Part shown: one piece after another, positions 37,992-46,409 of the stretch | Position numbering within the stretch: position 1 is the first letter of the stretch | How the letters are laid out: each line of letters starts with the position of its first letter | Source: Betaproteobacteria bacterium | GTDB taxonomy: Bacteria; Pseudomonadota; Gammaproteobacteria; Burkholderiales; Casimicrobiaceae | Length of the DNA stretch: 64,000 nucleotides | Assembly: GCA_013298765.1 (NCBI GenBank) | Contig: JAAFJA010000001.1 | Coordinates: 372,001-436,000 of the forward strand | Direction of reading: 5' to 3' | Program-made: the position numbers and the translations under genes | The notes under the pieces: generated by a model | The model's input: the letters and a program-made list of their open reading frames with translations, nothing else | Database searches by the model: none | What the model was told of the DNA's origin: nothing

Positions 37992-38163
37992 CTCCGTAAA
38001 TCAAAGAAGCCAGCATAGCCTACTGAACACAATGCGCGCGTCGGCGGAAACGGTATCGACTTATTCCTATTCGGCTTCGTTGAAGCGCGCAGTTTGCCTC
38101 TCGTAACCCTCTAAAATCGAGGCCTAGACGCAATTTCGCGTGAGCTGACAACTTCCTACACCC

Positions 38164-39390
38164 GTGAACTCTCCAGCCTTTCCACCCGCCGCCGTCAACC
38201 TATTTTCTGCCGTTGAGATGGCACCAAAAGATCCGATTCTTGGTGTAAACGAAGCGTTCAACGCGGACCCGAATCCGAACAAAGTGAATCTTGGCGTCGG
38301 CGTCTACACCGATGAAGCAGGCAAGATCCCACTGCTTGAATGCGTGAAGCGTGCCGAATTTGCGATGGCGGAGAAAGCCGCGCCACGAGGTTACTTGCCG
38401 ATTGACGGAATCGCCTCTTACGACAAAGCAACGCAATCTCTAGCGTTCGGCGCAGACTCGGAAATCGTGAAACATGGTCGCGCAGTGACCGCGCAGGCCC
38501 TGGGCGGTACCGGCGCACTCAAAATCGGCGCGGACCTGCTGAAGGCGGTTACCCCTAACAGCGCTGTCTACATTTCAGCGCCGAGCTGGGAAAACCACCG
38601 CGCACTTTTCACTGCAGCCGGTTTTGATGTCCGCGATTACGCGTATTACGACGCAAAGACACGATCGCTTGACTACTCCGGCCTTCTCGCATCGGTCAAG
38701 GCAATGCCAGCGGGCTCGATCATCGTGTTGCACGCGTGTTGCCACAACCCAACGGGCGTAGATCCGTCCATGACGCAATGGCGTGAAATCGCGGCTGCCG
38801 TTCGAGCCGGTGGCTTGGTTCCATTCCTCGACATGGCCTACCAAGGCTTCGGAGACGGCGTTGAAGCAGACGGCGCAGTGGTGAAGTTATTTGCCGAGAC
38901 GCCAGGGCCGATTTTTGTGTCTTCCTCATTCTCGAAATCTTTCTCACTGTATGGCGAGCGGATCGGCGCGCTAACCATCGCTGCAGCAGACAAAGACGAG
39001 GCCGCTCGCGTGCTCTCTCAGCTCAAGCGGGTGATCCGCACCAATTACTCGAATCCGCCCACGCATGGAGCAGCGCTCGTGGCGGCAGCGCTTACCGATC
39101 CCGAGGCACGCGCGCTCTGGGAGAAGGAGTTAGGCGGAATGCGTGACCGCATTAAAGCGATGCGCCGAGCGCTGTACGACGCACTCAAGCAGTTCGCGCC
39201 CAGCGCCGATTTTGAAAATATCCTGACGCAGCGCGGCATGTTTTCGTACTCGGGCTTATCCAAAGACCAGGTGCATCGCCTGCGTGTTGAATTTGGCATT
39301 TATGCAGTCGACTCAGGTCGAATCTGTGTCGCCGCGCTCAACCAAAAAAATGTGCGCTACGTCGCCGAATCGATTGCTAAGGTTCTCTGA
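38164..39390 (+). CDS. tyrB: Aromatic/aspartate aminotransferase (class I)
   Basis: PLP-dependent class I aminotransferase (408 aa) of the AspC/TyrB family. It shows LGVGVYTDEAGKIPLL, CCHNPTGVDPS, the Schiff-base Lys in SSFSKSFSLYGERIGAL, and GRICVAALN. Substrate (tyrosine/phenylalanine or aspartate) cannot be separated by eye, though TyrB-like assignment is common in this group. GTG start. It reads towards the tRNA pair. Confidence 0.9.
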   Translation: MNSPAFPPAAVNLFSAVEMAPKDPILGVNEAFNADPNPNKVNLGVGVYTDEAGKIPLLECVKRAEFAMAEKAAPRGYLPIDGIASYDKATQSLAFGADSEIVKHGRAVTAQALGGTGALKIGADLLKAVTPNSAVYISAPSWENHRALFTAAGFDVRDYAYYDAKTRSLDYSGLLASVKAMPAGSIIVLHACCHNPTGVDPSMTQWREIAAAVRAGGLVPFLDMAYQGFGDGVEADGAVVKLFAETPGPIFVSSSFSKSFSLYGERIGALTIAAADKDEAARVLSQLKRVIRTNYSNPPTHGAALVAAALTDPEARALWEKELGGMRDRIKAMRRALYDALKQFAPSADFENILTQRGMFSYSGLSKDQVHRLRVEFGIYAVDSGRICVAALNQKNVRYVAESIAKVL

Positions 39391-39461
39391 TTGTGCAAGG
39401 CCGTCAACCGCACGGTAGCGCGGTCGGCGGCGTGGTTTACTTGGCAGACACACGCATCGGT

Positions 39462-39489
39462 TTGACCGATATAAAAAACACGCTATAAT
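39462..39489 (+). promoter_or_regulatory. Sigma-70-type promoter of tRNA-Gly
   Basis: TTGACC (39462-39467) and TATAAT (39484-39489) are separated by 16 bp, with the tRNA 5' end 11 nt further on. This is the clearest promoter in the window. Confidence 0.85.
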
Positions 39490-39500
39490 TTCTGTTCGTT

Positions 39501-39576
39501 GCGGGAGTAGCTCAGTTGGTAGAGCGCAACCTTGCCAAGGTTGAGGTCGCGAGTTCGAGACTCGTCTCCCGCTCCA
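39501..39576 (+). tRNA. tRNA-Gly (anticodon GCC)
   Basis: 76 nt including encoded CCA. The acceptor is GCGGGAG/CTCCCGC, the anticodon arm ACCTTGCCAAGGT gives GCC, and the T arm is GAGTTCGAGACTC. A hairpin and T-run follow. Confidence 0.98.
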
Positions 39577-39592
39577 AGTTTTTGGAAGAATA

Positions 39593-39616
39593 CGGAACCG
39601 CAACGGTTCCGTTTTG
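39593..39616 (+). terminator. Terminator-like hairpin after tRNA-Gly
   Basis: An 8-bp perfect stem CGGAACCG / CGGTTCCG with a 3-nt loop is followed by TTTTGTTTT. It may release or process the tRNA-Gly transcript before tRNA-Cys. Confidence 0.7.
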
Positions 39617-39670
39617 TTTTGCGCAATTTATTTTGTGCAAGCCTGCCGCGATGTTGTTCGCGGCAACTCT

Positions 39671-39744
39671 GGCGGGTTAGCAAAGAGGTTATGCAGCGGA
39701 TTGCAAATCCGTTTAGAACGGTTCGATTCCGTTACCCGCCTCCA
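39671..39744 (+). tRNA. tRNA-Cys (anticodon GCA)
   Basis: 74 nt with encoded CCA. The acceptor is GGCGGGT/ACCCGCC and the anticodon arm GGATTGCAAATCC gives GCA. It follows tRNA-Gly by 94 nt on the same strand. Confidence 0.97.
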
Positions 39745-39782
39745 TCTCTTCTCCCCTCAAGTGACGCCCCCGTTGCTTTGTA

Positions 39783-39804
39783 GGCAACGTCAGGTTGCCT
39801 TTTG
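39783..39804 (+). terminator. Rho-independent terminator after tRNA-Cys
   Basis: Stem GGCAAC / GTTGCC with a 5-nt loop, followed by TTTT. It would end the tRNA transcript before the convergent LysR gene. Confidence 0.7.
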
Positions 39805-39867
39805 CTTGGCAAAAGCTGCGATCAAAGCAATTCGGCCCTGCTATCAACACGCTCACTATAGCGCCTA

Positions 39868-40776
39868 TTACGCATGGGCTGAAGCGGATATCTCTTTAAT
39901 AGCGAATTTGCTTAATTCTTCGGCTAACGCCCGTTGCGCAAGCGATTCGGGGCGCTTTGCTGCTGAAACAATGCTCAGCGTGCTTTCAATCGCGCGCCCC
40001 ATGAGTGGTGTGGTGTCAAACTCGTCTGCGTGGCCGCTCGCTTTTACTGCCGCCAACGGCAACACGGCGTGGCCGAATCCGCCGCGAACCAATTCCAAAA
40101 TCGCGGGAACCCCATCAATTTCGGCAACGATGTTCGCCACTCGTCCGAGATCGGCCAAAGCGCGATCCACACTCAAGCGAGTGGCGTGAGGGCGCGATGG
40201 CAAGATGAGCGGAACGCTCGATAGCTCGGAAAGACTAATCCGCTTGCGATTCAATCGCATGCCAATGGAAGACACCAACAATCTCGGCTCAACGCCAAGC
40301 GCTGTTGCCACAATCTCAGGCGCTGGCGAAACGTTGTACACAAGCGCACAATCAAGCGAGCCGCCGACAAGCCAATCCATCAAGTGCGACGAGAGCCCTT
40401 CCCGAATCGTCACACGTATTCCGGGGTGCATTTTTCTGAGCGAATTGAGCAGCGGCGCCGCTAACAATTTGCATAGGCTCGGCGGCAAACCCAAAGCAAC
40501 CTTGCCCGCCACTTCGGTTGCTGTTCGCTGCATCAGATCGCGGGTGCGTTCACACTGGTGCAGGATCCCGAGCGCGTGCTCGTAGAGCGTTTTGCCGGGT
40601 TCGGTCAGCCGCACCCCTCGCCCGTGTCGGATGAACACGCTTACACCCAACTCAACCTCGAGCAGTCGAACCTGGCGGCTGAGCGCGGGCTGGGCGATCG
40701 CCAATGCATCAGCGGCGCGCGAAACACTGCCTAGCTCGGCAATTCGTACAAAGTATTGCAGTTGCTTGATGTCCAT
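39868..40776 (-). CDS. LysR-family transcriptional regulator
   Basis: A 302-aa LysR regulator. The N-terminal winged helix is LQYFVRIAELGSVSRAADALAIAQPALSRQVRLLE and the effector domain follows from about residue 90. It is divergent from the 4-oxalomesaconate operon, 89 bp away. By the usual LysR logic it is the likely activator of that operon with a pathway acid as co-inducer. That role is inference from position. Confidence 0.93.
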   Translation of the reverse strand: MDIKQLQYFVRIAELGSVSRAADALAIAQPALSRQVRLLEVELGVSVFIRHGRGVRLTEPGKTLYEHALGILHQCERTRDLMQRTATEVAGKVALGLPPSLCKLLAAPLLNSLRKMHPGIRVTIREGLSSHLMDWLVGGSLDCALVYNVSPAPEIVATALGVEPRLLVSSIGMRLNRKRISLSELSSVPLILPSRPHATRLSVDRALADLGRVANIVAEIDGVPAILELVRGGFGHAVLPLAAVKASGHADEFDTTPLMGRAIESTLSIVSAAKRPESLAQRALAEELSKFAIKEISASAHA

Positions 40777-40803
40777 CAGCCCACCAATGAGCTAGCTAAT
40801 TTT

Positions 40804-40829
40804 GCGATAGCTGATAGTAACAATATCGC
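40804..40829. promoter_or_regulatory. Candidate LysR operator
   Basis: Inverted repeat GCGATA-N14-TATCGC in the 89-bp gap between the divergent LysR gene and the tautomerase gene. Dyads of this size with A/T-rich centres are usual LysR binding sites. Confidence 0.45.
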
Positions 40830-40865
40830 CTTGCTAGATAGCCAGCTGGTTTAAACAATAGCGCC

Positions 40866-41978
40866 ATGCAACGAGCAATCCCTTGTCTTTTCATGCGTGG
40901 CGGCACGTCTCGCGGACCGTTTTTCGCAGCAAGTGATTTGCCGGATGACGTTGCCGCGCGTGATCGAGTGTTGCTCGCGGTGATGGGCTCCCCTGATGCG
41001 CGACAAATTGATGGCCTAGGTGGCGCCGATCCCTTAACGAGCAAAGTAGGCATCGTCTCTCGCTCGTCACAGCCCGGCATTGATCTCGATTTCCTATTCG
41101 CGCAGGTGCTCGTTCACGAATCGCGCGTGGACACAACGCCGAATTGCGGCAACATGCTGGCAGCTGCGCTCCCGTTCGCGCTAGAAACCGGGCTCGTCAT
41201 AGCAAGCAGCAACATTGCTCGCTTTCGCGTCCGCACAGTCAACACCGGCACGCTTGCCGACATCTCCGTCGCGATCAAGGACGGAAAGCCCATCTACGCA
41301 GGCTCTGCGAAGATTGATGGCGTCCCCGGTAGCGCATCTCCCGTAAACATCAGCTTTCTTGAGACCGAGGGCTCGGTCTGCGGCCGCTTGTTGCCAACAC
41401 AGAAGCGAGTGAACCGCTTCGATGGTGTCGATGTGACCTGTGTCGATAACGGGATGCCAGTCGTGATTCTTCGCGCGGCTGATGTCGGCGTCACAGGCTA
41501 CGAATCTCGCGACGTGCTGAACGCGAACTCCGAGCTCAAAGCCCGAATAGAGGCGATCCGCATTCAAGCAGGCGCGGCAATGGGCTTGGGCGACGTGAGC
41601 CAGAAAGTCGTACCGAAAGTCACGCTTGTTGCAGCGCCGCGGGCGGGCGGCAGCCTCTGCACGCGCACCTTCATCCCGCACGATTGCCACGCAAGCATTG
41701 GTGTGTTGGGTGCCGTCTCTGTCGCCACCGCCGCGGTGCTTGAGGGTACGGTAGCAGCGCAAGTCGCTACGCCGCTCGAAGGACATACGATGAACACTCG
41801 CGCGATTTCAGTCGAACACCCCACCGGTGAATTCACGGTGAACTTCACGCTGGACCCGCTCAACAGCAGCCGCGTTATTGCCGCCGAATTGCTTCGTACA
41901 GCGCGACTCATCATGCGTGGTGAAGTATTTGTCCCAGCCACACTCGGGAACGAAACCTATGGAGAGACTTCCCGATGA
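40866..41978 (+). CDS. galD: 4-oxalomesaconate tautomerase (PrpF family)
   Basis: PrpF-fold isomerase (370 aa). GalD-type enzymes convert the keto form of 4-oxalomesaconate to the enol form in gallate degradation. Family landmarks are CLFMRGGTSRGPFF, GLGGADPLTSKVGIV, VDTTPNCGNMLAA with the catalytic Cys, and the second half with TFIPHDCHASIGVLGA. The assignment rests on the fold plus the neighbouring hydratase and aldolase. Its stop overlaps the next start by 4 nt. Confidence 0.88.
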   Translation: MQRAIPCLFMRGGTSRGPFFAASDLPDDVAARDRVLLAVMGSPDARQIDGLGGADPLTSKVGIVSRSSQPGIDLDFLFAQVLVHESRVDTTPNCGNMLAAALPFALETGLVIASSNIARFRVRTVNTGTLADISVAIKDGKPIYAGSAKIDGVPGSASPVNISFLETEGSVCGRLLPTQKRVNRFDGVDVTCVDNGMPVVILRAADVGVTGYESRDVLNANSELKARIEAIRIQAGAAMGLGDVSQKVVPKVTLVAAPRAGGSLCTRTFIPHDCHASIGVLGAVSVATAAVLEGTVAAQVATPLEGHTMNTRAISVEHPTGEFTVNFTLDPLNSSRVIAAELLRTARLIMRGEVFVPATLGNETYGETSR

Positions 41979-43006
41979 TCATTGACTGTCACGGCCACTA
42001 CACCACAGCGCCGAAAGCGCTCGAAGACTGGCGCAAACAACAGATAGCAGCGTACGACGCTAATCTGCAGCCGCATTTCGGCAGCGCGCTCAAAATTAGT
42101 GATGACGAGATACGCGATTCTGTCGAGCAAGCCCAGATAAAAATTCAGCGAGAGCGCGGTACCGATGTCACACTTTTCTCGCCGCGTGCGAGTTTCATGG
42201 CGCATCACATCGGCAATGCTCAGGTAAGCGAGCGTTGGGCGGCGATTTGCAACGAATTGATTCATCGCGTCGCAACGCTTTATCCGAAGAACTTCATCGG
42301 TACCTGCATGCTGCCGCAGTCGCCCGGCGTATCGCCCGCGAATTGCATCGCTGAGCTTCGTCGCTGCGTGAATGAATACGGATTCGTTGCCTGCAACCTA
42401 AATCCGGATCCTTCGGGCGGACATTGGCGCGAACCGCCGCTCACTGATCGGCATTGGTATCCGATTTACGAAGCAATGGTCGAGCTCGATGTGCCGGCGA
42501 TGATTCACGTAAGCACGAGCTGCAACGCATGTTTTCACACCACGGGCGCGCACTACCTAAACGCTGACACAACCGCCTTCATGCAACTGATGACGGGCAA
42601 CCTCTTTCGCGACTTCCCGACGCTCAAGTTCATCATTCCGCACGGCGGCGGCGCGGTGCCTTATCACTGGGGACGCTTTCGCGGCCTCGCGCAAGACATG
42701 AAGTTGCCCCCGCTCTCAGAACACGTATTGAACAACGTCTTTTTTGACACGTGTGTGTATCACCAGCCCGGCATGGATTTGTTGCTCAAGGTGATGCCTG
42801 TATCAAACATTTTGTTCGCCTCAGAAATGGTGGGCGCGGTGCGCGGGATCGATCCTGAAACAGGGCACTATTTCGACGACACGCGCCGCTACGTTGATGC
42901 CTTTCCGGGGCTCAATGCCGAACAAAAAGCAATGGTGTTTTCTGAGAACGCAAAGCGTGTGTTCCCACGTTTGAATAGTGTGCTCACCGCGCGAGGTTTG
43001 CAATGA
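41975..43006 (+). CDS. ligJ: 4-oxalomesaconate hydratase (LigJ-type amidohydrolase)
   Basis: Zinc-dependent amidohydrolase-superfamily hydratase (343 aa). It adds water to 4-oxalomesaconate to form 4-carboxy-4-hydroxy-2-oxoadipate. Metal ligands appear in [10 protein letters not shown] at the N-terminus, [10 protein letters not shown], and the later [16 protein letters not shown] and [13 protein letters not shown]. Operon position between tautomerase and aldolase fits. It overlaps both neighbours by 4 nt. Confidence 0.9.
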   Translation: MIIDCHGHYTTAPKALEDWRKQQIAAYDANLQPHFGSALKISDDEIRDSVEQAQIKIQRERGTDVTLFSPRASFMAHHIGNAQVSERWAAICNELIHRVATLYPKNFIGTCMLPQSPGVSPANCIAELRRCVNEYGFVACNLNPDPSGGHWREPPLTDRHWYPIYEAMVELDVPAMIHVSTSCNACFHTTGAHYLNADTTAFMQLMTGNLFRDFPTLKFIIPHGGGAVPYHWGRFRGLAQDMKLPPLSEHVLNNVFFDTCVYHQPGMDLLLKVMPVSNILFASEMVGAVRGIDPETGHYFDDTRRYVDAFPGLNAEQKAMVFSENAKRVFPRLNSVLTARGLQ

Positions 43007-43728
43007 TCGAATACTTGAACCGCCTAGGCGTCGTGCTCACGGAGCCGCCGCGTGCAAGCGCCGATTCGGTAGCAGAGCTCGCGAAATATGGCGTCGCCAC
43101 GATACACGAGGCGATGGGCCGTGTCGGTTTAATGCAGCCCTACATGCGACCGATCTATGCAGATGCGACGCTCGCAGGTGCAGCGGTCACAGTGCTCGCA
43201 CAACCAGGTGACAACTGGATGCTTCACGTCGCTGTCGAGCAGCTGCGCGAGGGCGATGTGTTGGTGGTCGCCTGCACCACCGAATGCGTTGATGGCATGT
43301 TTGGCGATTTGCTCGCAACATCGCTTCGCGCGCGCGGCGCACGAGGGCTCGTGATCGATGCAGGCGTGCGTGATGTCGCAACGCTTACCGAAATGCGCTT
43401 CCCTGTGTTTGCAAAGGCTATCAACGCGAAGGGAACGGTGAAAGCCACGCTCGGATCGGTGAATGTGCCAGTCATCTGCGCAGGCGCGCTGGTAACGCCA
43501 GGCGACGCCGTGATTGCTGATTCTGATGGCGTGGTCGTGGTGCCGCGCGAGACAGTGGCAAGCGTCATCGAAAAGTGCAAAGCGCGCGAGGCGAACGAAA
43601 CGTCGAAGCGTGCGCGGCTCGCGGCAGGCGAGCTCGGGCTTGATATGTACAACATGCGTCCCGCACTCAAAGCGGCGGGGCTTACTTATATCGCCGCAGG
43701 CGAGAAAGCGAACAAAGATGAACGTTGA
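43003..43728 (+). CDS. ligK: 4-carboxy-4-hydroxy-2-oxoadipate aldolase (RraA-like fold)
   Basis: Class II divalent-metal aldolase (241 aa) of the HMG/CHA aldolase family. It cleaves the hydratase product to pyruvate and oxaloacetate. Motifs: [54 protein letters not shown] with the pyruvate-binding Arg and metal Asp, and [18 protein letters not shown]. The C-terminal [19 protein letters not shown] is typical of LigK/GalC. Confidence 0.92.
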   Translation: MIEYLNRLGVVLTEPPRASADSVAELAKYGVATIHEAMGRVGLMQPYMRPIYADATLAGAAVTVLAQPGDNWMLHVAVEQLREGDVLVVACTTECVDGMFGDLLATSLRARGARGLVIDAGVRDVATLTEMRFPVFAKAINAKGTVKATLGSVNVPVICAGALVTPGDAVIADSDGVVVVPRETVASVIEKCKAREANETSKRARLAAGELGLDMYNMRPALKAAGLTYIAAGEKANKDER

Positions 43729-44299
43729 TGCCGCAAAAGCCGCAGAGATTGCCGCGCTCAAAACACCCAACGGAACACCGTTTGCCATTCAAAAGATTGG
43801 ACATGTGGTGCTCAACGTCCGCGATGTTGAACGCTCCGCAAAGTTCTATGTGGAGACGTTGGGATTCGCGATTTCAGATGTCTACCCGGACACCATGGTG
43901 CCTGGCGGAATGGTCTTCATGCGCTTCTCGCCCGATCACCATGGCGTCGCACTCGTGGGCTCAGCCAAAGACGAATCGAAGCGCAGCGAAATGCATCACA
44001 TGGCCTTCGGCGTAGCGACACTCGACGAAGTGTTTCGCGCTCGCGCCCACTTGGAAAAAGCAGGCGTGCCAATCGTCTACGAAGGACGCCGCCGCGCGGG
44101 CTGCCAAATCGCCGTCGAGTTTCTTGATCCCGATGGCCATCATCTTGAAATCTATTGGGGACTCGATCAAGTCGGTCATGGTGGCTACGTACGTCCGCCA
44201 AATGAATGGCGACAAACCAAAACGCTTGAAGCTGCGCTCGTCGATTTTCCGCCAGGACAGGACACCAGCCTATTCGATCAATCGCTCATACGGCGCTAA
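43718..44299 (+). CDS. VOC-family protein, extradiol-dioxygenase-like
   Basis: Single-domain glyoxalase/type I extradiol dioxygenase fold protein (193 aa). The metal triad looks intact: His in [11 protein letters not shown], His in [11 protein letters not shown] and Glu in [11 protein letters not shown]. Start ATG 43718 overlaps the aldolase end by 11 nt; longer frames upstream are shadows. In this operon it could be a ring-opening dioxygenase or an isomerase. No substrate can be assigned. Confidence 0.82.
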   Translation: MNVDAAKAAEIAALKTPNGTPFAIQKIGHVVLNVRDVERSAKFYVETLGFAISDVYPDTMVPGGMVFMRFSPDHHGVALVGSAKDESKRSEMHHMAFGVATLDEVFRARAHLEKAGVPIVYEGRRRAGCQIAVEFLDPDGHHLEIYWGLDQVGHGGYVRPPNEWRQTKTLEAALVDFPPGQDTSLFDQSLIRR

Positions 44300-44368
44300 A
44301 CATTCTTCCTCGCCACTGCAAAAACCCTTCGCTCAACGGGCCATACGTTTTCCGATGAAAGACACTCC

Positions 44369-45133
44369 ATGACAATAACAGCCACCGACACACATCTCAC
44401 CTCGACCGACGAATCGCGGGAAATTGAAGCAAGTAAGCGTGCCTTCATTCGCCGCGCGAGCGTGATCGGTGTAGGCGGACTCGCCACTTCGCTTCTTTCA
44501 GCGTGCGCGGGCGGCTCAGATAACCCCGCGTCTGCGACGCCAGTTGCGACCATTCCGCCAGCACCTGCCGCCTGCGTAAATGCCGTAACGCCCGCAGTGC
44601 CAGAAGGGCCTTACTACAAAGACGAAAAACTCAATCGCACCGATGTCCGCGAGGACCGTATCGGGATTCCGATCACCTACGTGTTCACTGTGCAAGACAC
44701 GCAATGCCGCCCGATTAAGGATGCTGTTGTTGATATTTGGCAGTGTGACAAAGACGGGGTCTACTCAGATTTCGCCGCGCAAAACACACTTGGGCAAACG
44801 TGGCTTCGCGGCTTCCAGCTCACCGATGCGGCGGGACAGTGCCGCTTCACTGCGATTTTTCCGGGTTGGTACAACGGCCGTCTGACGCATCTACACGCGA
44901 AGCTCTTTGTTGGCGGCGTTCTCAAACAGACGACAAATTTCTTCTACCCAAAATCGGTTGAGACCGAGGCCTATCAAGACCCGCGCTACACCAAAGGGCA
45001 GAACCCCACGACCGTCGCAGCAGACATTGAATTGCGCGGCGACACAGCACGTTTCACCACACTCTCCATGAGCGTCGCCAAAGATCCCGCTGGTGGATAC
45101 ATCGCCACCTACACGCTCGGCTTCGTCGCCTAA
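44369..45133 (+). CDS. Exported intradiol ring-cleavage dioxygenase-family protein (Tat lipoprotein)
   Basis: A 254-aa protein of the protocatechuate 3,4-dioxygenase-like family. A twin-arginine region (IRRASVIGVGG, residue about 30) and a lipobox LLSAC near residue 50 indicate a Tat-exported lipoprotein. Fe(III) ligand candidates are Tyr in EGPYYKDEK, Tyr in FPGWYNGR and two His in THLHAK. Most intradiol enzymes are cytoplasmic; this group acts outside and its substrate is unknown. It lies 69 nt after the VOC gene. Confidence 0.85.
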   Translation: MTITATDTHLTSTDESREIEASKRAFIRRASVIGVGGLATSLLSACAGGSDNPASATPVATIPPAPAACVNAVTPAVPEGPYYKDEKLNRTDVREDRIGIPITYVFTVQDTQCRPIKDAVVDIWQCDKDGVYSDFAAQNTLGQTWLRGFQLTDAAGQCRFTAIFPGWYNGRLTHLHAKLFVGGVLKQTTNFFYPKSVETEAYQDPRYTKGQNPTTVAADIELRGDTARFTTLSMSVAKDPAGGYIATYTLGFVA

Positions 45134-45158
45134 GCCTCCCACTTCAAAGGACACACCC

Positions 45159-46139
45159 ATGATGCTGCTTTCACGTACAACGCAATGCGCCGCGCTCATC
45201 TGTAGCACGCTCGCGATTTCTGCACCAAACGCGCAGGACTTCCCGACGAAGGCGGTGCGCATCACCACCCCATTTCCAGTTGGGAGCGGCCCTGAAGGCG
45301 TGCTGCGTTTGCTCGCAGATAGCTTGAGCAAGACCTGGGGGAAACCGGTCATCATTGAAAACAAGCCGGGTGCGAACGGCTTCATTGCGATCGATCAGGC
45401 AAAGCGTCAGGCCGCCGATGGACACGAACTGTTGCAAATGGATACCTCGCAAATGACAACGTATCAATCGCTATTCAAGAAACTGCCGTACGACATCAAC
45501 AAAGACTTTGACGCGATCATTCCGCTGTTTCGCAATTACTTCATGGTTGCAGTTTCGAAAGACAGCCCCTACCAAAGCGTTCGCGACATCGTGGCCGACA
45601 CGAAATCAAAGCCCACCAAAATCACTTACGGCTCTTGGTCGATTGGTAACCCGGTGCACATCGCTTCCTCAATGATTGAAGCGGAAACGGGTACCACGAT
45701 GACGCATGTTCCGTACAAAGAAACAAGCCAACTCTATATTGGAGTGGCGAACCGCGAAGTCGATTGGGCCTTCGGCTCCGTTGCCACATCAGGCTCACTT
45801 GAGCGCGCGGGCAAACTGCGCTATATCGCAGTCAGCGCGCCGAAGCGCCTGCCTGAGTTGCCCAACGTGCCGACGGTTGCGGAATCGGGTGGGCCCGCTC
45901 AGTTTGACTACAGCGCGTGGACAGCGCTGGTTGCACCCAAAGGCGTTCCCACCGCAACGCTCGACAAGATTCATCGTGACGTGTCAGCCGCGCTTGCGGA
46001 GCCTGCGATGAAGGCTAAGTTTGCTGCGCTCTTCTACGAGGGATACCCACTTTCGCGCGCTGGGTTCAATGATTTGCTCGCGGTTGAAAGCAAACGAAAT
46101 GCCGCAGTGGTCAAGCGGCTCAATGTGCAGCTCGATTAG
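45159..46139 (+). CDS. Bug-family (TTT) tripartite tricarboxylate transporter substrate-binding protein
   Basis: Periplasmic binding protein (326 aa) with a signal peptide (CAALICSTLAISAPNA, residues about 10-25). The Bug family pattern is FPTKAVRITTPFPVGSGPEGVLRLLADSL, VIIENKPGANGFIAIDQAK and GVPTATLDKIHRDVS. It probably captures an aromatic or carboxylic acid fed into the operon's pathway. No TctA/TctB genes are nearby. ATG 45159 has AAAGGA upstream. Confidence 0.92.
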   Translation: MMLLSRTTQCAALICSTLAISAPNAQDFPTKAVRITTPFPVGSGPEGVLRLLADSLSKTWGKPVIIENKPGANGFIAIDQAKRQAADGHELLQMDTSQMTTYQSLFKKLPYDINKDFDAIIPLFRNYFMVAVSKDSPYQSVRDIVADTKSKPTKITYGSWSIGNPVHIASSMIEAETGTTMTHVPYKETSQLYIGVANREVDWAFGSVATSGSLERAGKLRYIAVSAPKRLPELPNVPTVAESGGPAQFDYSAWTALVAPKGVPTATLDKIHRDVSAALAEPAMKAKFAALFYEGYPLSRAGFNDLLAVESKRNAAVVKRLNVQLD

Positions 46140-46345
46140 TCGAGCTCGCCGGTAACGGTGTAGCGAATAAAATGACGGTTTGCGCGGCTTGGGTCAAGTT
46201 TGACCAAACCCGTACGCGCAACCGTCATTCGTTGCAACGCTTCAGCGTCTCGCACTTCGATAATCTGCTTCCGCCATGTACGCGCCAATCTAATTGGGCT
46301 AACGGCTTCTAAAGCTTGTTTTTCGAAACGTGTTAAATAAGCCGT
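46136..46345 (-). pseudogene. Possible small or remnant CDS, antisense end of TTT gene region
   Basis: A 69-codon open frame on the minus strand between the Bug gene and prfC. It ends ...VRDAEALQRMTVARTGLVKL then DPSRANRHFIRYTVTGELD. Residue composition looks protein-like, but no ATG or GTG opens it; only a TTG inside the frame (MARTWRKQ..., 50 aa) is available. It may be the 3' remnant of a lost gene. The rest of the 270-bp spacer shows nothing. Confidence 0.25.
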
Positions 46346-46409
46346 CTAGCCTCAATTAAATGGGGACTTCACGACTGGGGCTGAATCCGCACATACTCCA
46401 CTTCGTTCG

